Counted from the first letter of the stretch, positions 1 to 7,723 are shown. The stretch is DNA of 46,157 nt from Pseudomonadota bacterium (GCA_021821195.1 JAKACT010000009.1:1-46157), one strand, 5' to 3'. The notes: generated by a model not told the origin, from the sequence alone. Translations and numbers: made by a program.

Positions 1-134
1 GCGCCAGACAAAGCCCACACTGAAGGCTAAAAGCGCGTAAGCCTTGCGATACCAGAAACCTACCGAACGAGAGCTGTCAGACAAGAAGGGCTAGTGCGGT
101 CTTCCCACACTAAAATCCGGATACCCAATTAATT

Positions 135-1214
135 TCACTTCAGCAGCCGAGCGGCAGGGTTGTCTTCCACTGCTCCTGCCTGGAAGTAGCCAATCACGCT
201 CGCCACGGAACGGTGTTCCGTCATTGCCATCACCGCTGGTAACGGCACGCCTTGTTTGCCTGCTTCGGTGACGAAGCCAGATCGCAGGCTATGCGCACCA
301 AAATCCCCCGCAAGCCCCGCCAACTTCGCCCGCCGCTTCACGATCGAGGCTACCGATCCGGGAAGTAGGGCAGGGCCCACGCGCCCCTTCCAGATGCGCC
401 TGAAGATCGCTCCGCTATCTATTTCCGCAGCTTCCAGCCAAGCTGCGAGGGCCTCGGCACTGCGCCCCAGAATCGGCTTGTCCGGCGTCGAATCCGCCTT
501 CACCCCCGATTGCTGGGTCTTCGAATACTCCAGTCGGTAGATGTAGCTGTCGTCACCGACTTTGCGTAGGTCCCGCATGTCGGCGGCAGCGATCTCGCTA
601 CGACGACGCCCACCGCTGGCAAACCCAAAGCAGAGCAGGGCGCGATCGCGCAGACCTTCCAAGCTTTCATCGCAAGTCGCGAGCATCGCTTCGAGCTCAG
701 GACGGGTGATTGCGGTCTTCTTGGTCGGGCGTTCCCCACGTTTGACCGCGGCACGACGAGCGCGACTGAGTAGCGTCCTGACACTGGGCAGCTCGCAGGG
801 GTTCTCCAGACGCTTGAGCTTATGTGCGGTGGACAGTACGGCCACGCGCTGCACCACGGTCGAGAGCTTGAGCGGCCCAACCCTGGCCTTGAGGCCGGCG
901 GCCACCAGCGCCTGATCCAACGCGGGCGGCAATTCGCTGACGAGACCGGTCTTGTTCTTGCGCTGGATATGGTCGACCAGGAACTGGATCACCACGGCTT
1001 CACTGACCGGCAGGCTCAGGTCGATGCCATAGCGGCCTTGGTGCCAGCCGGCCCAGTAGCGCAGGGCGGTGGCGTAGCTCCGGGTGGTGTTGGCCGCAGC
1101 CGCTTCCGCGAGCAATTCGCGCACGGCGTCAGCGGCTTGCTGTGCCAACTGCTCGGGCAGCACCAGGTGGGAGGCCGTCGCGGGGATGGTCGGTAATGTG
1201 CTATTTCGTTTCAT
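135..1214 (-). CDS. Tyrosine recombinase, TnpS-like cointegrate resolvase / phage-type integrase
   Basis: A 359-residue site-specific recombinase that cuts and rejoins DNA through a tyrosine-DNA intermediate. The catalytic set is visible: Arg near 204 (GGRRRSE), Lys 232 (YSKTQ), His 308 and Arg 311 (HSLR), His 334 (TEHRS) and the nucleophile Tyr 343 (GYFQAG). The N-terminal SAM-like core-binding domain covers roughly residues 30-140. It is divergent from a KfrA-like coiled-coil protein, with inverted repeats between the two. That layout matches the TnpS/TnpT resolution module of Tn4651/TnXax1-type Tn3-family transposons (known family architecture; assignment to it is inference). No Tn3 transposase lies in the window, so this may be a remnant, the edge of an element that continues leftward, or a stand-alone integrase module. 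The preceding 134 bases show no gene. Confidence 0.85.
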   Translation of the reverse strand: MKRNSTLPTIPATASHLVLPEQLAQQAADAVRELLAEAAAANTTRSYATALRYWAGWHQGRYGIDLSLPVSEAVVIQFLVDHIQRKNKTGLVSELPPALDQALVAAGLKARVGPLKLSTVVQRVAVLSTAHKLKRLENPCELPSVRTLLSRARRAAVKRGERPTKKTAITRPELEAMLATCDESLEGLRDRALLCFGFASGGRRRSEIAAADMRDLRKVGDDSYIYRLEYSKTQQSGVKADSTPDKPILGRSAEALAAWLEAAEIDSGAIFRRIWKGRVGPALLPGSVASIVKRRAKLAGLAGDFGAHSLRSGFVTEAGKQGVPLPAVMAMTEHRSVASVIGYFQAGAVEDNPAARLLK

Positions 1215-1240
1215 ACTATGTAATGTACGTTATGAAATAG
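1201..1240. promoter_or_regulatory. Candidate recombinase core site (rst/att-like inverted repeats)
   Basis: Two nested inverted repeats overlap the recombinase start: CTATTTC (1201-1207) with GAAATAG (1234-1240), and TTTCATA (1209-1215) with TATGAAA (1231-1237). The centre, read on the minus strand as CATAACGTACATTACATAG, resembles the layout of a tyrosine-recombinase core with two short arms around about 6 bp. Position between divergent tnpS-like and tnpT-like genes is where the resolution site lies in Tn4651-type elements. The role is inferred. Confidence 0.5.
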
Positions 1241-1246
1241 GGTGCT

Positions 1247-1277
1247 TACTAGCGATAATCATCACTTATCGCTAGTA
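1247..1277. repeat. Perfect 12-bp inverted repeat, candidate operator / TnpT-binding site
   Basis: TACTAGCGATAA (1247-1258) and TTATCGCTAGTA (1266-1277) are exact reverse complements separated by 7 bp. The dyad lies between the two divergent genes, 42 bp before the KfrA-like start. It could be the operator of the KfrA-like DNA-binding protein or its accessory site for resolution. It has no T tract, so a terminator is unlikely. Confidence 0.7.
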
Positions 1278-1319
1278 CGAAATCAGCAGAGTAGGGCGGC
1301 CGCGTAGGAGGCACAAGCC

Positions 1320-2240
1320 ATGGCCAGGGGCATCACCGAAAACGACGTCCACACGGCTGCAGACGAGATCGTCGCCGCCGGAGAACGCCCGACCGTCGAG
1401 CGGATCCGCGCGCACTTGGGGACCGGTTCGCCCAATACCGTCACACGGTGGCTGGATACCTGGTGGAAGCAGTTGGGTGAGCGATTGCAGAAGCAACAAG
1501 CGCATCGTGCATTGCCGCAGGCCCCAGATGCGTTGGCCTCTCTGGCAGGAGAGTGGTGGTCTCTGGCGATGGAACATGCCCGCGCCAATGCAGAGGACGC
1601 CATTTCTCAAAGACGTGCTGCCCTGCAGGCCGAACAAGCCGCGTTGAACACGGCCAAAGAAGCGTTCCGTGACGAAGAAGCCCTCCTGCGCCACCAGGCC
1701 GCGGATGCTGCCCAACTGCGGGAACTCGCCCAGGCTCGAGCAGTGGAGCTGGAGCGCCTTGTTCATCAACTGCAGGGGCAGAATGAGGAACTTGCTCGTC
1801 AGTGCGAGGCTGCACATGCTCGCGTGAGGGAAGCCGAAACCCAGCGCCAGGTGGCAGAGGCACGCCTGCAGACACAGCAGGATCAAGCAGCTTCAGAGCG
1901 AGACGACCGCATTCGACATGTCCGCGCTGTTGAGGATCGGGCCCATGCTGAGGTGGATCGTGGCCGGCAGGAGGTTCTGGAGCTGAAACAACGATTGGCG
2001 TCAGTGACCCGCGAGCACGATGCGGCGCGTAAAGCTCAGCTCAAGGAGATCGAGGCCGCCCGGACTGAAGCAGCGGACGCTCGTCGTGATGCCGCGGCTC
2101 AGCGTGCACGAGCGGAAGTTCTTGATGCTCAGTTGGCACGCCTTCAGCGCCTGCCGTCCGCCGTGGAAAAAGCACTCAAGCAGGCGACGTCAAGCACAAA
2201 GTTGAAGCGTACGCCCAAAAGATCACAACGTTCCGCATGA
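1320..2240 (+). CDS. KfrA-like DNA-binding coiled-coil protein (TnpT-like)
   Basis: A 306-residue protein. Residues about 5-115 look like the KfrA N-terminal DNA-binding domain (PF11740 type): a helix-turn-helix-like stretch with GERPTVERIRAHLGTGSPNTV, then a Trp-rich helix. Residues about 115-290 are an almost uninterrupted Ala/Glu/Gln/Arg-rich coiled coil, followed by a short basic tail. Plasmid KfrA is a repressor and partition accessory protein; TnpT of Tn4651-type transposons is an auxiliary factor for TnpS. Divergent placement beside a tyrosine recombinase favours the second role, by inference. The start is fixed by a strong AGGAGG at 1306-1311. Confidence 0.8.
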   Translation: MARGITENDVHTAADEIVAAGERPTVERIRAHLGTGSPNTVTRWLDTWWKQLGERLQKQQAHRALPQAPDALASLAGEWWSLAMEHARANAEDAISQRRAALQAEQAALNTAKEAFRDEEALLRHQAADAAQLRELAQARAVELERLVHQLQGQNEELARQCEAAHARVREAETQRQVAEARLQTQQDQAASERDDRIRHVRAVEDRAHAEVDRGRQEVLELKQRLASVTREHDAARKAQLKEIEAARTEAADARRDAAAQRARAEVLDAQLARLQRLPSAVEKALKQATSSTKLKRTPKRSQRSA

Positions 2241-2457
2241 TCCGTACACCTATCGTTGCGTACTTTACTTTGAGCATCAGTCCACCTGCGTCGGCGCTGA
2301 TGCATGATTTTCTGACGTGCGCAGGGTTGCAGCATGCTTTTCTGAACTGGCGTGGCATCAACAGTGCGGATGCATAGCAAGGAAGGCCTCTGCAGACAGC
2401 GGGCAACACTCAACGCCGCGCAGGAGGCGGCATTGCCATGATACCGACCAACAAGCG
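2241..2457. other. Intergenic region with a 7-bp hairpin, no gene seen
   Basis: Together with the dif-like site and photolyase leader this makes a 320-base gene-free stretch. It holds GCATCAG (2274-2280) paired with CTGATGC (2297-2303), a weak hairpin after the KfrA-like gene. No convincing reading frame, tRNA or Tn3-type terminal repeat was found. Confidence 0.5.
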
Positions 2458-2485
2458 ACTTCGCATAATGCATATTATGTAAAAG
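2458..2485 (+). other. dif-like XerC/XerD recombination site
   Basis: The 28 bases match the Escherichia coli dif sequence at 22 of 28 positions by my alignment. XerC arm ACTTCGCATAA (2458-2468), central TGCATA (2469-2474), XerD arm TTATGTAAAAG (2475-2485). The invariant inner halves CGCATAA and TTATGT are intact. It is either the chromosomal dif, which resolves chromosome dimers at the terminus, or a dif-mimic att site used by an element that borrows XerCD. It lies between the recombinase module and the photolyase promoter. Confidence 0.6.
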
Positions 2486-2497
2486 TTGCGATGGGCA

Positions 2498-2524
2498 TGC
2501 ATCGGTTACGCCCCATTTCGCGTA
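2498..2524 (+). promoter_or_regulatory. Candidate ECF-sigma promoter of phr
   Basis: TGCATCG (2498-2504), 16 bases, then CGTA (2521-2524), ending 36 bases before the photolyase ATG. The geometry is the same as at five other promoters in this window; the last base of the upstream element is G instead of C. Confidence 0.7.
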
Positions 2525-2560
2525 TATAGCCAGTCCTCGTTGAAGCAGGCTCGAGTCCCG

Positions 2561-3976
2561 ATGTCCACGGCCCTGGTGTTGTTCCGCCAAGACCTCCGCC
2601 TGGGCGACAACGCCGCGCTGACTGCCGCGTGCCTTGCCCATGAGCGCGTACTGCCGGTTTACATCCACGCGCCATCGGAATATTCGCCATGGCAGCCGGG
2701 TGCCGCCAGTCGCTGGTGGCTGCATCATTCGTTGCAAGCGCTACGCGGCCAGTTGGCAGCCCAAGGCGGTGACCTGCATCTGACTGCTGGCGCCCCCCTG
2801 GACTGCCTGCGCACCCTGATCCGCGCCAGCGGCGCCACCGAAATCCACTGGAATCGCCGCTGCGAACCCGCGGCGATTGCCAGTGACGCCGTCCTGAAGG
2901 CGGCACTGCGCGAAGACGGCATCGCCGTGCACAGCCACGCCGGCGGCCTTTGGAGCGAGCCGTGGACGCTGGCCACCGACGCCGGCCAGCCGTATCGGGT
3001 GTTCACCCCGTACTGGCGCAAGCTGCGCGCGCGTTTGCCGGATCCGGCGCCACTGCCGGCGGCCCGGGCGCGCGAATGGCTGCAGCTGCCGGGCAGCCTG
3101 CCGACGGCCGCACTGGGCCTGTTGCCGGCGATCCGCTGGGACGCCGGGCTGGACGCCAGCTGGACGCCGGGCGAAGCCGGCGCACGGGAGCTGCTCGAGA
3201 TCTTCGCCGACGATGCCGTGTCGGATTATGCGAAAGGCCGCGACCTGCCGGCCCGCCACGGCACCTCGAGGCTGTCGCCGCACCTGCATTTCGGCGAAAT
3301 CACCCCGGCCCAGATCCAGCGCACCCTGCAGGATCGCGCCGCGCGCAGCGGCAGTCGCCAACGCCCCGACCTCGAACCCTATCTGCGCGAACTCGGCTGG
3401 CGTGAATTCGCCCATCACCTGCTCTACCACTTCCCGCATACGCCGGATACGAACTTCAATCCGCGCTTCGATGCCTTCCGCTGGGCGAAACCCGACGCGC
3501 TGTTGCTGGAGCGCTGGCAACGCGGCCGCACCGGCATCCCGCTGGTCGATGCCGGCATGCGCGAGCTCTGGCACACCGGCTGGATGCACAACCGCGTGCG
3601 CATGGTGGTGGCCAGCTTCCTGACCAAGAACCTGCGCCAGCACTGGCGGCACGGCGCGCACTGGTTCTGGGACACGCTGGTGGATGCCGACCTGGCCAAC
3701 AACACCCTCGGCTGGCAGTGGGTGGCCGGCTGCGGGGCCGATGCGGCGCCCTACTTCCGGGTGTTCAACCCGTACCTGCAGGCGGCGAAGTTCGACCCCG
3801 ATGCCGCCTACCTGAAGCGCTGGTTGCCGGAGCTGGCGTCGCTGCCGGCGAAGGCGCTGCATGAGGCTTGGCGCCACCCGGCCGCGCTTGCGGCGAAGGG
3901 CTACCCTGCCCCGATGGTCGACCTTGGCGCCTCGCGCGATGCCGCGCTGGCGGCATGGGGGGCGATGCCCGCCTGA
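2561..3976 (+). CDS. phr: Deoxyribodipyrimidine photolyase (CPD, class I)
   Basis: A 471-residue flavoenzyme that splits cyclobutane pyrimidine dimers in DNA using blue light. The N-terminal alpha/beta antenna domain begins LVLFRQDLRLGDN. The C-terminal helical FAD domain shows the class I signatures GTSRLSPHLHFGEI, WREFAHHLLYH, the WMHNRVRM segment and the LANNTLGWQWVAG stretch. Length is typical (E. coli 472). The ATG at 2561 is preferred over an upstream in-frame ATG at 2486, because homologues start at the FRQDLRLGDN strand and the promoter lies between the two. It is first in the stress island and has its own ECF-type promoter. It converges with the GGDEF gene, with the two stop codons adjacent. 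Confidence 0.95.
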   Translation: MSTALVLFRQDLRLGDNAALTAACLAHERVLPVYIHAPSEYSPWQPGAASRWWLHHSLQALRGQLAAQGGDLHLTAGAPLDCLRTLIRASGATEIHWNRRCEPAAIASDAVLKAALREDGIAVHSHAGGLWSEPWTLATDAGQPYRVFTPYWRKLRARLPDPAPLPAARAREWLQLPGSLPTAALGLLPAIRWDAGLDASWTPGEAGARELLEIFADDAVSDYAKGRDLPARHGTSRLSPHLHFGEITPAQIQRTLQDRAARSGSRQRPDLEPYLRELGWREFAHHLLYHFPHTPDTNFNPRFDAFRWAKPDALLLERWQRGRTGIPLVDAGMRELWHTGWMHNRVRMVVASFLTKNLRQHWRHGAHWFWDTLVDADLANNTLGWQWVAGCGADAAPYFRVFNPYLQAAKFDPDAAYLKRWLPELASLPAKALHEAWRHPAALAAKGYPAPMVDLGASRDAALAAWGAMPA

Positions 3977-3985
3977 TCAGGCGGG
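3968..3985. repeat. 18-bp perfect palindrome spanning two convergent stop codons
   Basis: CCCGCCTGATCAGGCGGG reads the same on both strands and contains the TGA of the photolyase gene (3974-3976) and, on the other strand, the TGA of the GGDEF gene (3977-3979). It could form a cruciform or a weak bidirectional attenuator. There is no T tract on either side, so it is not a classic terminator. Confidence 0.6.
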
Positions 3986-5263
3986 ATTGGCGGCCTCCAC
4001 CCGGTTGCGGCCACCGCTCTTGGCGCGATACATCGCCTCGTCCGCGCGTTGCAGCAGGGCGGAGGCGGTTTCCCTGGCCGCCAGCTGTGCAACCCCCAGC
4101 GACACCGTGACCGGGCCGGCCATCGGAATCGCGGCAGCCGCCACGCCGGCGCGCAGGCGCCCGGCCAGTTCCAGCGCCTGCGCGATCCCGCATCCGGGCA
4201 CCAGGACGAGGAACTCCTCGCCGCCCCAGCGGATCGCCAGGTCATCGCCGCGGATGCCCGCCTGCAGGATCCCGCCGACCGCGACCAGCGCATCGTCGCC
4301 CGCCTGATGTCCCCGCGAATCGTTGATGCGCTTGAAGTGGTCCAGGTCCGCCAGGATCACGCTGAAAGGCTTGCCGGCAGCCTGTGCGTCGACGACCAGC
4401 GCCTCCAACATCCGCGTGCCGGCCAGCCGGTTGTACAGGCCGGTCAGGGCGTCGCGGCTGGCGATTTCAAGCAGGTGGCGCTCGCGTTCGACCCGCTCGC
4501 TGACATCCTTGCCGGTGCTGATGTAGTGGGTGATGCGCCCGGCACCATCGAGTACCGGCGAGATGCTCTGCTCGACATAGAACGGGCTGCCGTCCTTGCG
4601 CCGGTAGGTGAAGGTGGCGCGGAACGCCTTGCCTTCGCGCAGGGAGGTCCGCAGGTTGCGGTAGAACATCGGGTCGCCATGGGAGGGATACAGCATCCGC
4701 GCGGACTGGCCCAGGATCTCGTCGGCGGCATAGCCGGCCAGCCGCCGGAATGCTTCGTTGACGAACACCACGCGGGTATCGCGGTCGGTGATCAGGATCG
4801 GATCCATCGACGCATGCAGGGCCTGCAGCAACAGCCGGCGCTCCTGCTCGCCGGCGATGCGCGCGGTGATGTCGTTCTGCACCGAGACGAAGTGCCGGAC
4901 CGTGCCGTCCGCGTCGCGGACCGGGGCGATCGACCATTCCACCGTGTAGGCGCGGCCATCGGCGGTGTAGTTGACCGTGCTGGCCGAGAACGGCAGCCCC
5001 TGGTGGAGGTGCTTGCGCAGTTCGGCCAGCATCTTCCGGTCGGTACGCGGGCCCTGCAGGATGCGCGGCGATTTGCCGACCAGTTCCTCCAGCCGGTAGC
5101 CGCTCATCCGGCAGAACGCGGGATTGGCATGCACGATGAACGGCCCACCTCCCGCAAGGTCGGCATCGGTGATGAGCACGGCGTTGGTGGCCTGCGTGAA
5201 GGCCTGGCCGAACACGTTCGCCGGCTCGTATCCGCTCGCCGCGGCGCCTGTCATTCCGGCCAT
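3977..5263 (-). CDS. PAS-PAS-GGDEF diguanylate cyclase
   Basis: A 428-residue cytoplasmic enzyme predicted to make cyclic di-GMP from two GTP. PAS1 covers about residues 15-135, PAS2 about 145-265, each followed by a PAC-like segment, then GGDEF about 268-425. The active-site motif is GGEEF (about 347-351). The product-inhibition site is present as RGDD five residues before it, so activity with feedback control is expected. PAS1 carries GKSPRILQG, which looks like the LOV motif but has Pro where the photoactive Cys belongs. There are no membrane segments. Its start overlaps the end of the EAL gene by 13 bp, so the synthase and hydrolase are probably translated together. Confidence 0.93.
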   Translation of the reverse strand: MAGMTGAAASGYEPANVFGQAFTQATNAVLITDADLAGGGPFIVHANPAFCRMSGYRLEELVGKSPRILQGPRTDRKMLAELRKHLHQGLPFSASTVNYTADGRAYTVEWSIAPVRDADGTVRHFVSVQNDITARIAGEQERRLLLQALHASMDPILITDRDTRVVFVNEAFRRLAGYAADEILGQSARMLYPSHGDPMFYRNLRTSLREGKAFRATFTYRRKDGSPFYVEQSISPVLDGAGRITHYISTGKDVSERVERERHLLEIASRDALTGLYNRLAGTRMLEALVVDAQAAGKPFSVILADLDHFKRINDSRGHQAGDDALVAVGGILQAGIRGDDLAIRWGGEEFLVLVPGCGIAQALELAGRLRAGVAAAAIPMAGPVTVSLGVAQLAARETASALLQRADEAMYRAKSGGRNRVEAANPA

Positions 5264-6015
5264 GGGATATCGCCGCCCGGCGTGACCGCCTCGAACTGCG
5301 GGCGGCCGAACCAGTAGCCCTGCATCAGCTCGATGCCGAGGTCGCGCAGGCAGCGCATCTCGTCATCCGTTTCGATGCCCTCGGCGATCACCCGGATACC
5401 CAGTTCCCGGCACATCGTGGACACCCCGGCGACGATCGCGCGGCGCGGCTTGTTGGTATCGATACCGCGCACCAGCGCCATGTCCAGCTTGACGATGTCG
5501 GGCTGGAAGTCGGCCAGCAGGTTGAGCCCGGCGAAGCCGGCGCCGAAGTCGTCGATCGCGGTGAGGAAGCCGATGCGCTGGTATTCGCGCAGCACCTCCG
5601 ACAGCCACTTGCCGTCGTTGACCTGCTCGCCCTCCACCGTCTCGAAGATGATCCGGTCGATCGGGAAGCCGTGCGTGCGCGCCGCCACCAGGGTGGAACG
5701 GATGCACAGCTCCGGGCGGTAGATGGCATTGGGCAGGAAATTGATCGACAGCAGGGACTGCATGCCCAGCCGCGAGGCGATCTCGATCGCCTTGCCGCGA
5801 CAGGCCTGGTCGAACTGGTAGCGGTTGCCATCGGTGATCCGCGACAGCACCGTCGGTGCCGGCTCGCCGGCCGGCCCGCGCACCAGCGCCTCGTGGGCGA
5901 ACACTTCGCGCGTCGCCACGTTGACGATCGGCTGGAACGCGTAGCTGAAGTCGAAGTCCAAGGGCGCCGCATCTCGGCACAGGCCGCAACCCTCGCGTGT
6001 TTCCTTTGCCTGCAT
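5251..6015 (-). CDS. EAL-domain cyclic di-GMP phosphodiesterase
   Basis: A 254-residue stand-alone EAL protein, predicted to hydrolyse cyclic di-GMP to pGpG. The expected metal and catalytic residues are present: Glu42 (EAL at 42-44), Asn92, Glu125 and Glu128, Asp155-Asp156 (DDFGAG), Lys177, Glu212 (EGIET) and Gln232 (MQGYWFG). The N-terminus has a short CGLC segment that could bind a metal or form a disulfide. It lies upstream of and overlaps the GGDEF gene, making an opposing-activity pair. It begins 81 bases after the NAD(P)-binding gene on the same strand, so read-through from that operon is possible. I saw no separate ECF-type promoter for it. Confidence 0.92.
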   Translation of the reverse strand: MQAKETREGCGLCRDAAPLDFDFSYAFQPIVNVATREVFAHEALVRGPAGEPAPTVLSRITDGNRYQFDQACRGKAIEIASRLGMQSLLSINFLPNAIYRPELCIRSTLVAARTHGFPIDRIIFETVEGEQVNDGKWLSEVLREYQRIGFLTAIDDFGAGFAGLNLLADFQPDIVKLDMALVRGIDTNKPRRAIVAGVSTMCRELGIRVIAEGIETDDEMRCLRDLGIELMQGYWFGRPQFEAVTPGGDIPWPE

Positions 6016-6096
6016 GCGGCTTGTTCCCGTCGGGATGGTGGTTTCTAAAGCATACCCGAGGGTGTACGCGGCCCTGCGCGGCGCGCACGCACGCGA

Positions 6097-6771
6097 TCAG
6101 CCCGATGCGCTGGCGGCGCGGGCGATGCCGGCGTTCTCGATCACCGCAGGTCGCCTGCGGTCGTCCACGACCAGCCGCAGCATGCACTCGCCGATGGCCC
6201 GCGTGCTGATGAACACGCCCGGCAGGCAGCGCCCGGCCACGGCCAGTACCGGAGCCCCCAGCGCATACAGCCAGCGACGCAGCCGATGCGGCGAGGCGAT
6301 TCCACGCAGCGGCCGCACCACCCCGGGGCGGAGGCTGGTGTGGACAAGGTCCGAATGGGCCAACGCCATTTCCGCTTCGCCTTTGACCCGCAGCGGCATG
6401 AGCCGGCTGGCGGGATCCGCGCCCATGCCGGATATATACGCAACGAAACCCCTCGGGTTGGCGGCGGCGTAGGCATCCACCACCCGCACCAGCGTGGCCA
6501 CGGTGGCCTCGCTGTAAGCGGCTTCGGTCATTCCCAGCGGCAGCGGCCCCGCGCAGTACAGGCAGGCGTCAAGGCCGGAAAGATCCAGCGCGGCCAGCGC
6601 GGCGGCGGATAAGCCGGGCGCCCGCAGCACCCGCAGCTTCGGGTGCACGGTGGGGAACGGCCCTCGCACCAGCGCGGCGACCCCCGCGATGTCCGGCGAG
6701 CGCAGCAGCACTTCCAGCACGCCCTGCCCCACCAGACCGGTCGCACCGACCAGCAGCACCTGTTTGCCCAT
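6097..6771 (-). CDS. NAD(P)-binding Rossmann oxidoreductase (atypical SDR / epimerase-like)
   Basis: A 224-residue protein with the nucleotide-binding motif GATGLVGQG at residues 8-16 and the usual alternating strands, then SGMGADPASRLMPLRVKGEAE, which corresponds to the active-site region of HTATIP2-like atypical SDRs with Lys but no clear YxxxK tyrosine. The ATG at 6771 is chosen because the Rossmann motif should begin a few residues in; an ATG at 6855 would overlap the DUF2256 gene. It is the third gene of the SDR-DUF2256 operon (12-base gap). The substrate is unknown; placement suggests oxidative stress or quinone/lipid metabolism. Confidence 0.8.
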   Translation of the reverse strand: MGKQVLLVGATGLVGQGVLEVLLRSPDIAGVAALVRGPFPTVHPKLRVLRAPGLSAAALAALDLSGLDACLYCAGPLPLGMTEAAYSEATVATLVRVVDAYAAANPRGFVAYISGMGADPASRLMPLRVKGEAEMALAHSDLVHTSLRPGVVRPLRGIASPHRLRRWLYALGAPVLAVAGRCLPGVFISTRAIGECMLRLVVDDRRRPAVIENAGIARAASASG

Positions 6772-6782
6772 CGCCCGGCTCC

Positions 6783-6914
6783 TCAGCTGCGCCCCCGGCA
6801 ACGCCGGGAACAGTAACGCACCGCGTCCCAGTCGCGCGCCCATCTGCGGCGCCACTGGAACGGCCGGCCGCAGGTCACGCAGGTCTTCTGCGGCAACTCG
6901 CTCTTCCTGCGCAT
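6783..6914 (-). CDS. DUF2256 small zinc-ribbon-like protein
   Basis: A 43-residue basic protein. It carries two cysteine pairs: CVTC at about 12-15 followed by [14 protein letters not shown], then YCSRRC at about 34-39. This matches DUF2256, a tiny family often encoded beside photolyase, cryptochrome and SDR genes in photoprotection clusters. The four Cys probably bind one zinc. The function is unknown. The start at 6914 is the only ATG that gives the family length. It sits between the SDR gene (19-base gap) and the NAD(P)-binding gene (11-base gap). It is easily missed because of its size. Confidence 0.88.
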   Translation of the reverse strand: MRRKSELPQKTCVTCGRPFQWRRRWARDWDAVRYCSRRCRGRS

Positions 6915-6933
6915 GCGCGGCACGGCGGCGGTC

Positions 6934-7659
6934 TTATTTGCCGGCCACCACGCCACGGCCACCATCGACCCCGAGCACCTGGCCGGTGATCCAGTCGGCC
7001 TGCGAAGACAGCAGGAACGCCGCCGTGGCGGCCGCATCCTCCGGCGTGCCCAGCCGGCCCATCGGATGTGCCTCCGCGATTGCTTCGCGCAGGCGCGGGT
7101 TGCCGATGATGCCCTGCGCCAGCGGCGTCTTCGTGAGCGACGGCGCGACGGCATTGATGCGCACCGCGGGCGCCAATTCGGCAGCCAGCGCACGCACCAG
7201 CCCTTCGACCGCGGCCTTGGCCATGCCGATGGAGGCGTGCATGGGAAAGCCGCGCCCGGCCGCCACCGAAGAAAACAGCACGACCGCGGCCCGCTTGGGG
7301 GCGGCGCGCAGTGCCGGCAGCGCGGCCTGTACCGCCAGCGCTGCACCGGATGCATTCAGGCGGAAATCGCGATCGAAATCCGCGGCGCTCATGCGTTCGA
7401 ACGGCTTCAGGTGGATGCTGCCGATGGCATAGGCCAGGCCGGACAGCGCCGGCCCGGCGTCTTCCGCCATCTGGGCGAACGCGTCGGGCTGCAGCACGTC
7501 GACGGCGGTGCAGGTCGCACCGAGTTCGTCGGCCAAGGCCTGCAGGCGCGCCGCGTCGCGGGCAACCAGATGCAGGGCGTGACCCTCGCCGGCCAGCCGG
7601 CGGCACAATGCGCTGCCGATGCCGCCGGTAGCCCCGTACACCAAGTATTTCTCCGCCAT
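6934..7659 (-). CDS. SDR-fold protein lacking the catalytic tyrosine
   Basis: A 241-residue short-chain dehydrogenase/reductase. The N-terminus has the cofactor motif GATGGIG and the C-terminus has the conserved VDGGRG end. The catalytic segment reads [19 protein letters not shown]: Ser and Lys are kept, but the position four residues before Lys, normally Tyr, is Ile. The NNAG motif is also altered (YAIGS). The protein may therefore be a divergent reductase or a cofactor-binding sensor. ATG at 7659 or 7668 is possible. It is first in an operon with DUF2256 and the NAD(P)-binding gene, and divergent from lipocalin 1, with ECF-type promoters back to back between them. Confidence 0.87.
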   Translation of the reverse strand: MAEKYLVYGATGGIGSALCRRLAGEGHALHLVARDAARLQALADELGATCTAVDVLQPDAFAQMAEDAGPALSGLAYAIGSIHLKPFERMSAADFDRDFRLNASGAALAVQAALPALRAAPKRAAVVLFSSVAAGRGFPMHASIGMAKAAVEGLVRALAAELAPAVRINAVAPSLTKTPLAQGIIGNPRLREAIAEAHPMGRLGTPEDAAATAAFLLSSQADWITGQVLGVDGGRGVVAGK

Positions 7660-7696
7660 CGGCTTCACCGGTCCCGCGTTCCATGATGCGGTCCGA

Positions 7697-7723
7697 TACG
7701 GGCGCTGCCTGCGATCGGATGCA
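7697..7723 (-). promoter_or_regulatory. Candidate ECF-sigma promoter of the SDR operon
   Basis: On the minus strand, TGCATCC (7723-7717), 16 bases, then CGTA (7700-7697), 37 bases before the ATG at 7659. It has the same spacing as the sigma-factor promoter itself. Confidence 0.8.

Noticed and set aside
1-134. Tn3-type terminal repeat at the left edge
   Set aside because: No GGGG-led 38-bp terminal sequence seen here or after the KfrA-like gene; the end may be outside the window.
2741-3877. Long minus-strand open frame across the photolyase gene
   Set aside because: Shadow frame caused by high GC; low-complexity Gln/Arg/Ala composition, no ribosome site, opposite a certain gene.
4963-5263. 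Blue-light LOV photoreceptor in the first PAS domain
   Set aside because: The adduct-forming Cys is replaced by Pro, so classic LOV photochemistry is not possible.
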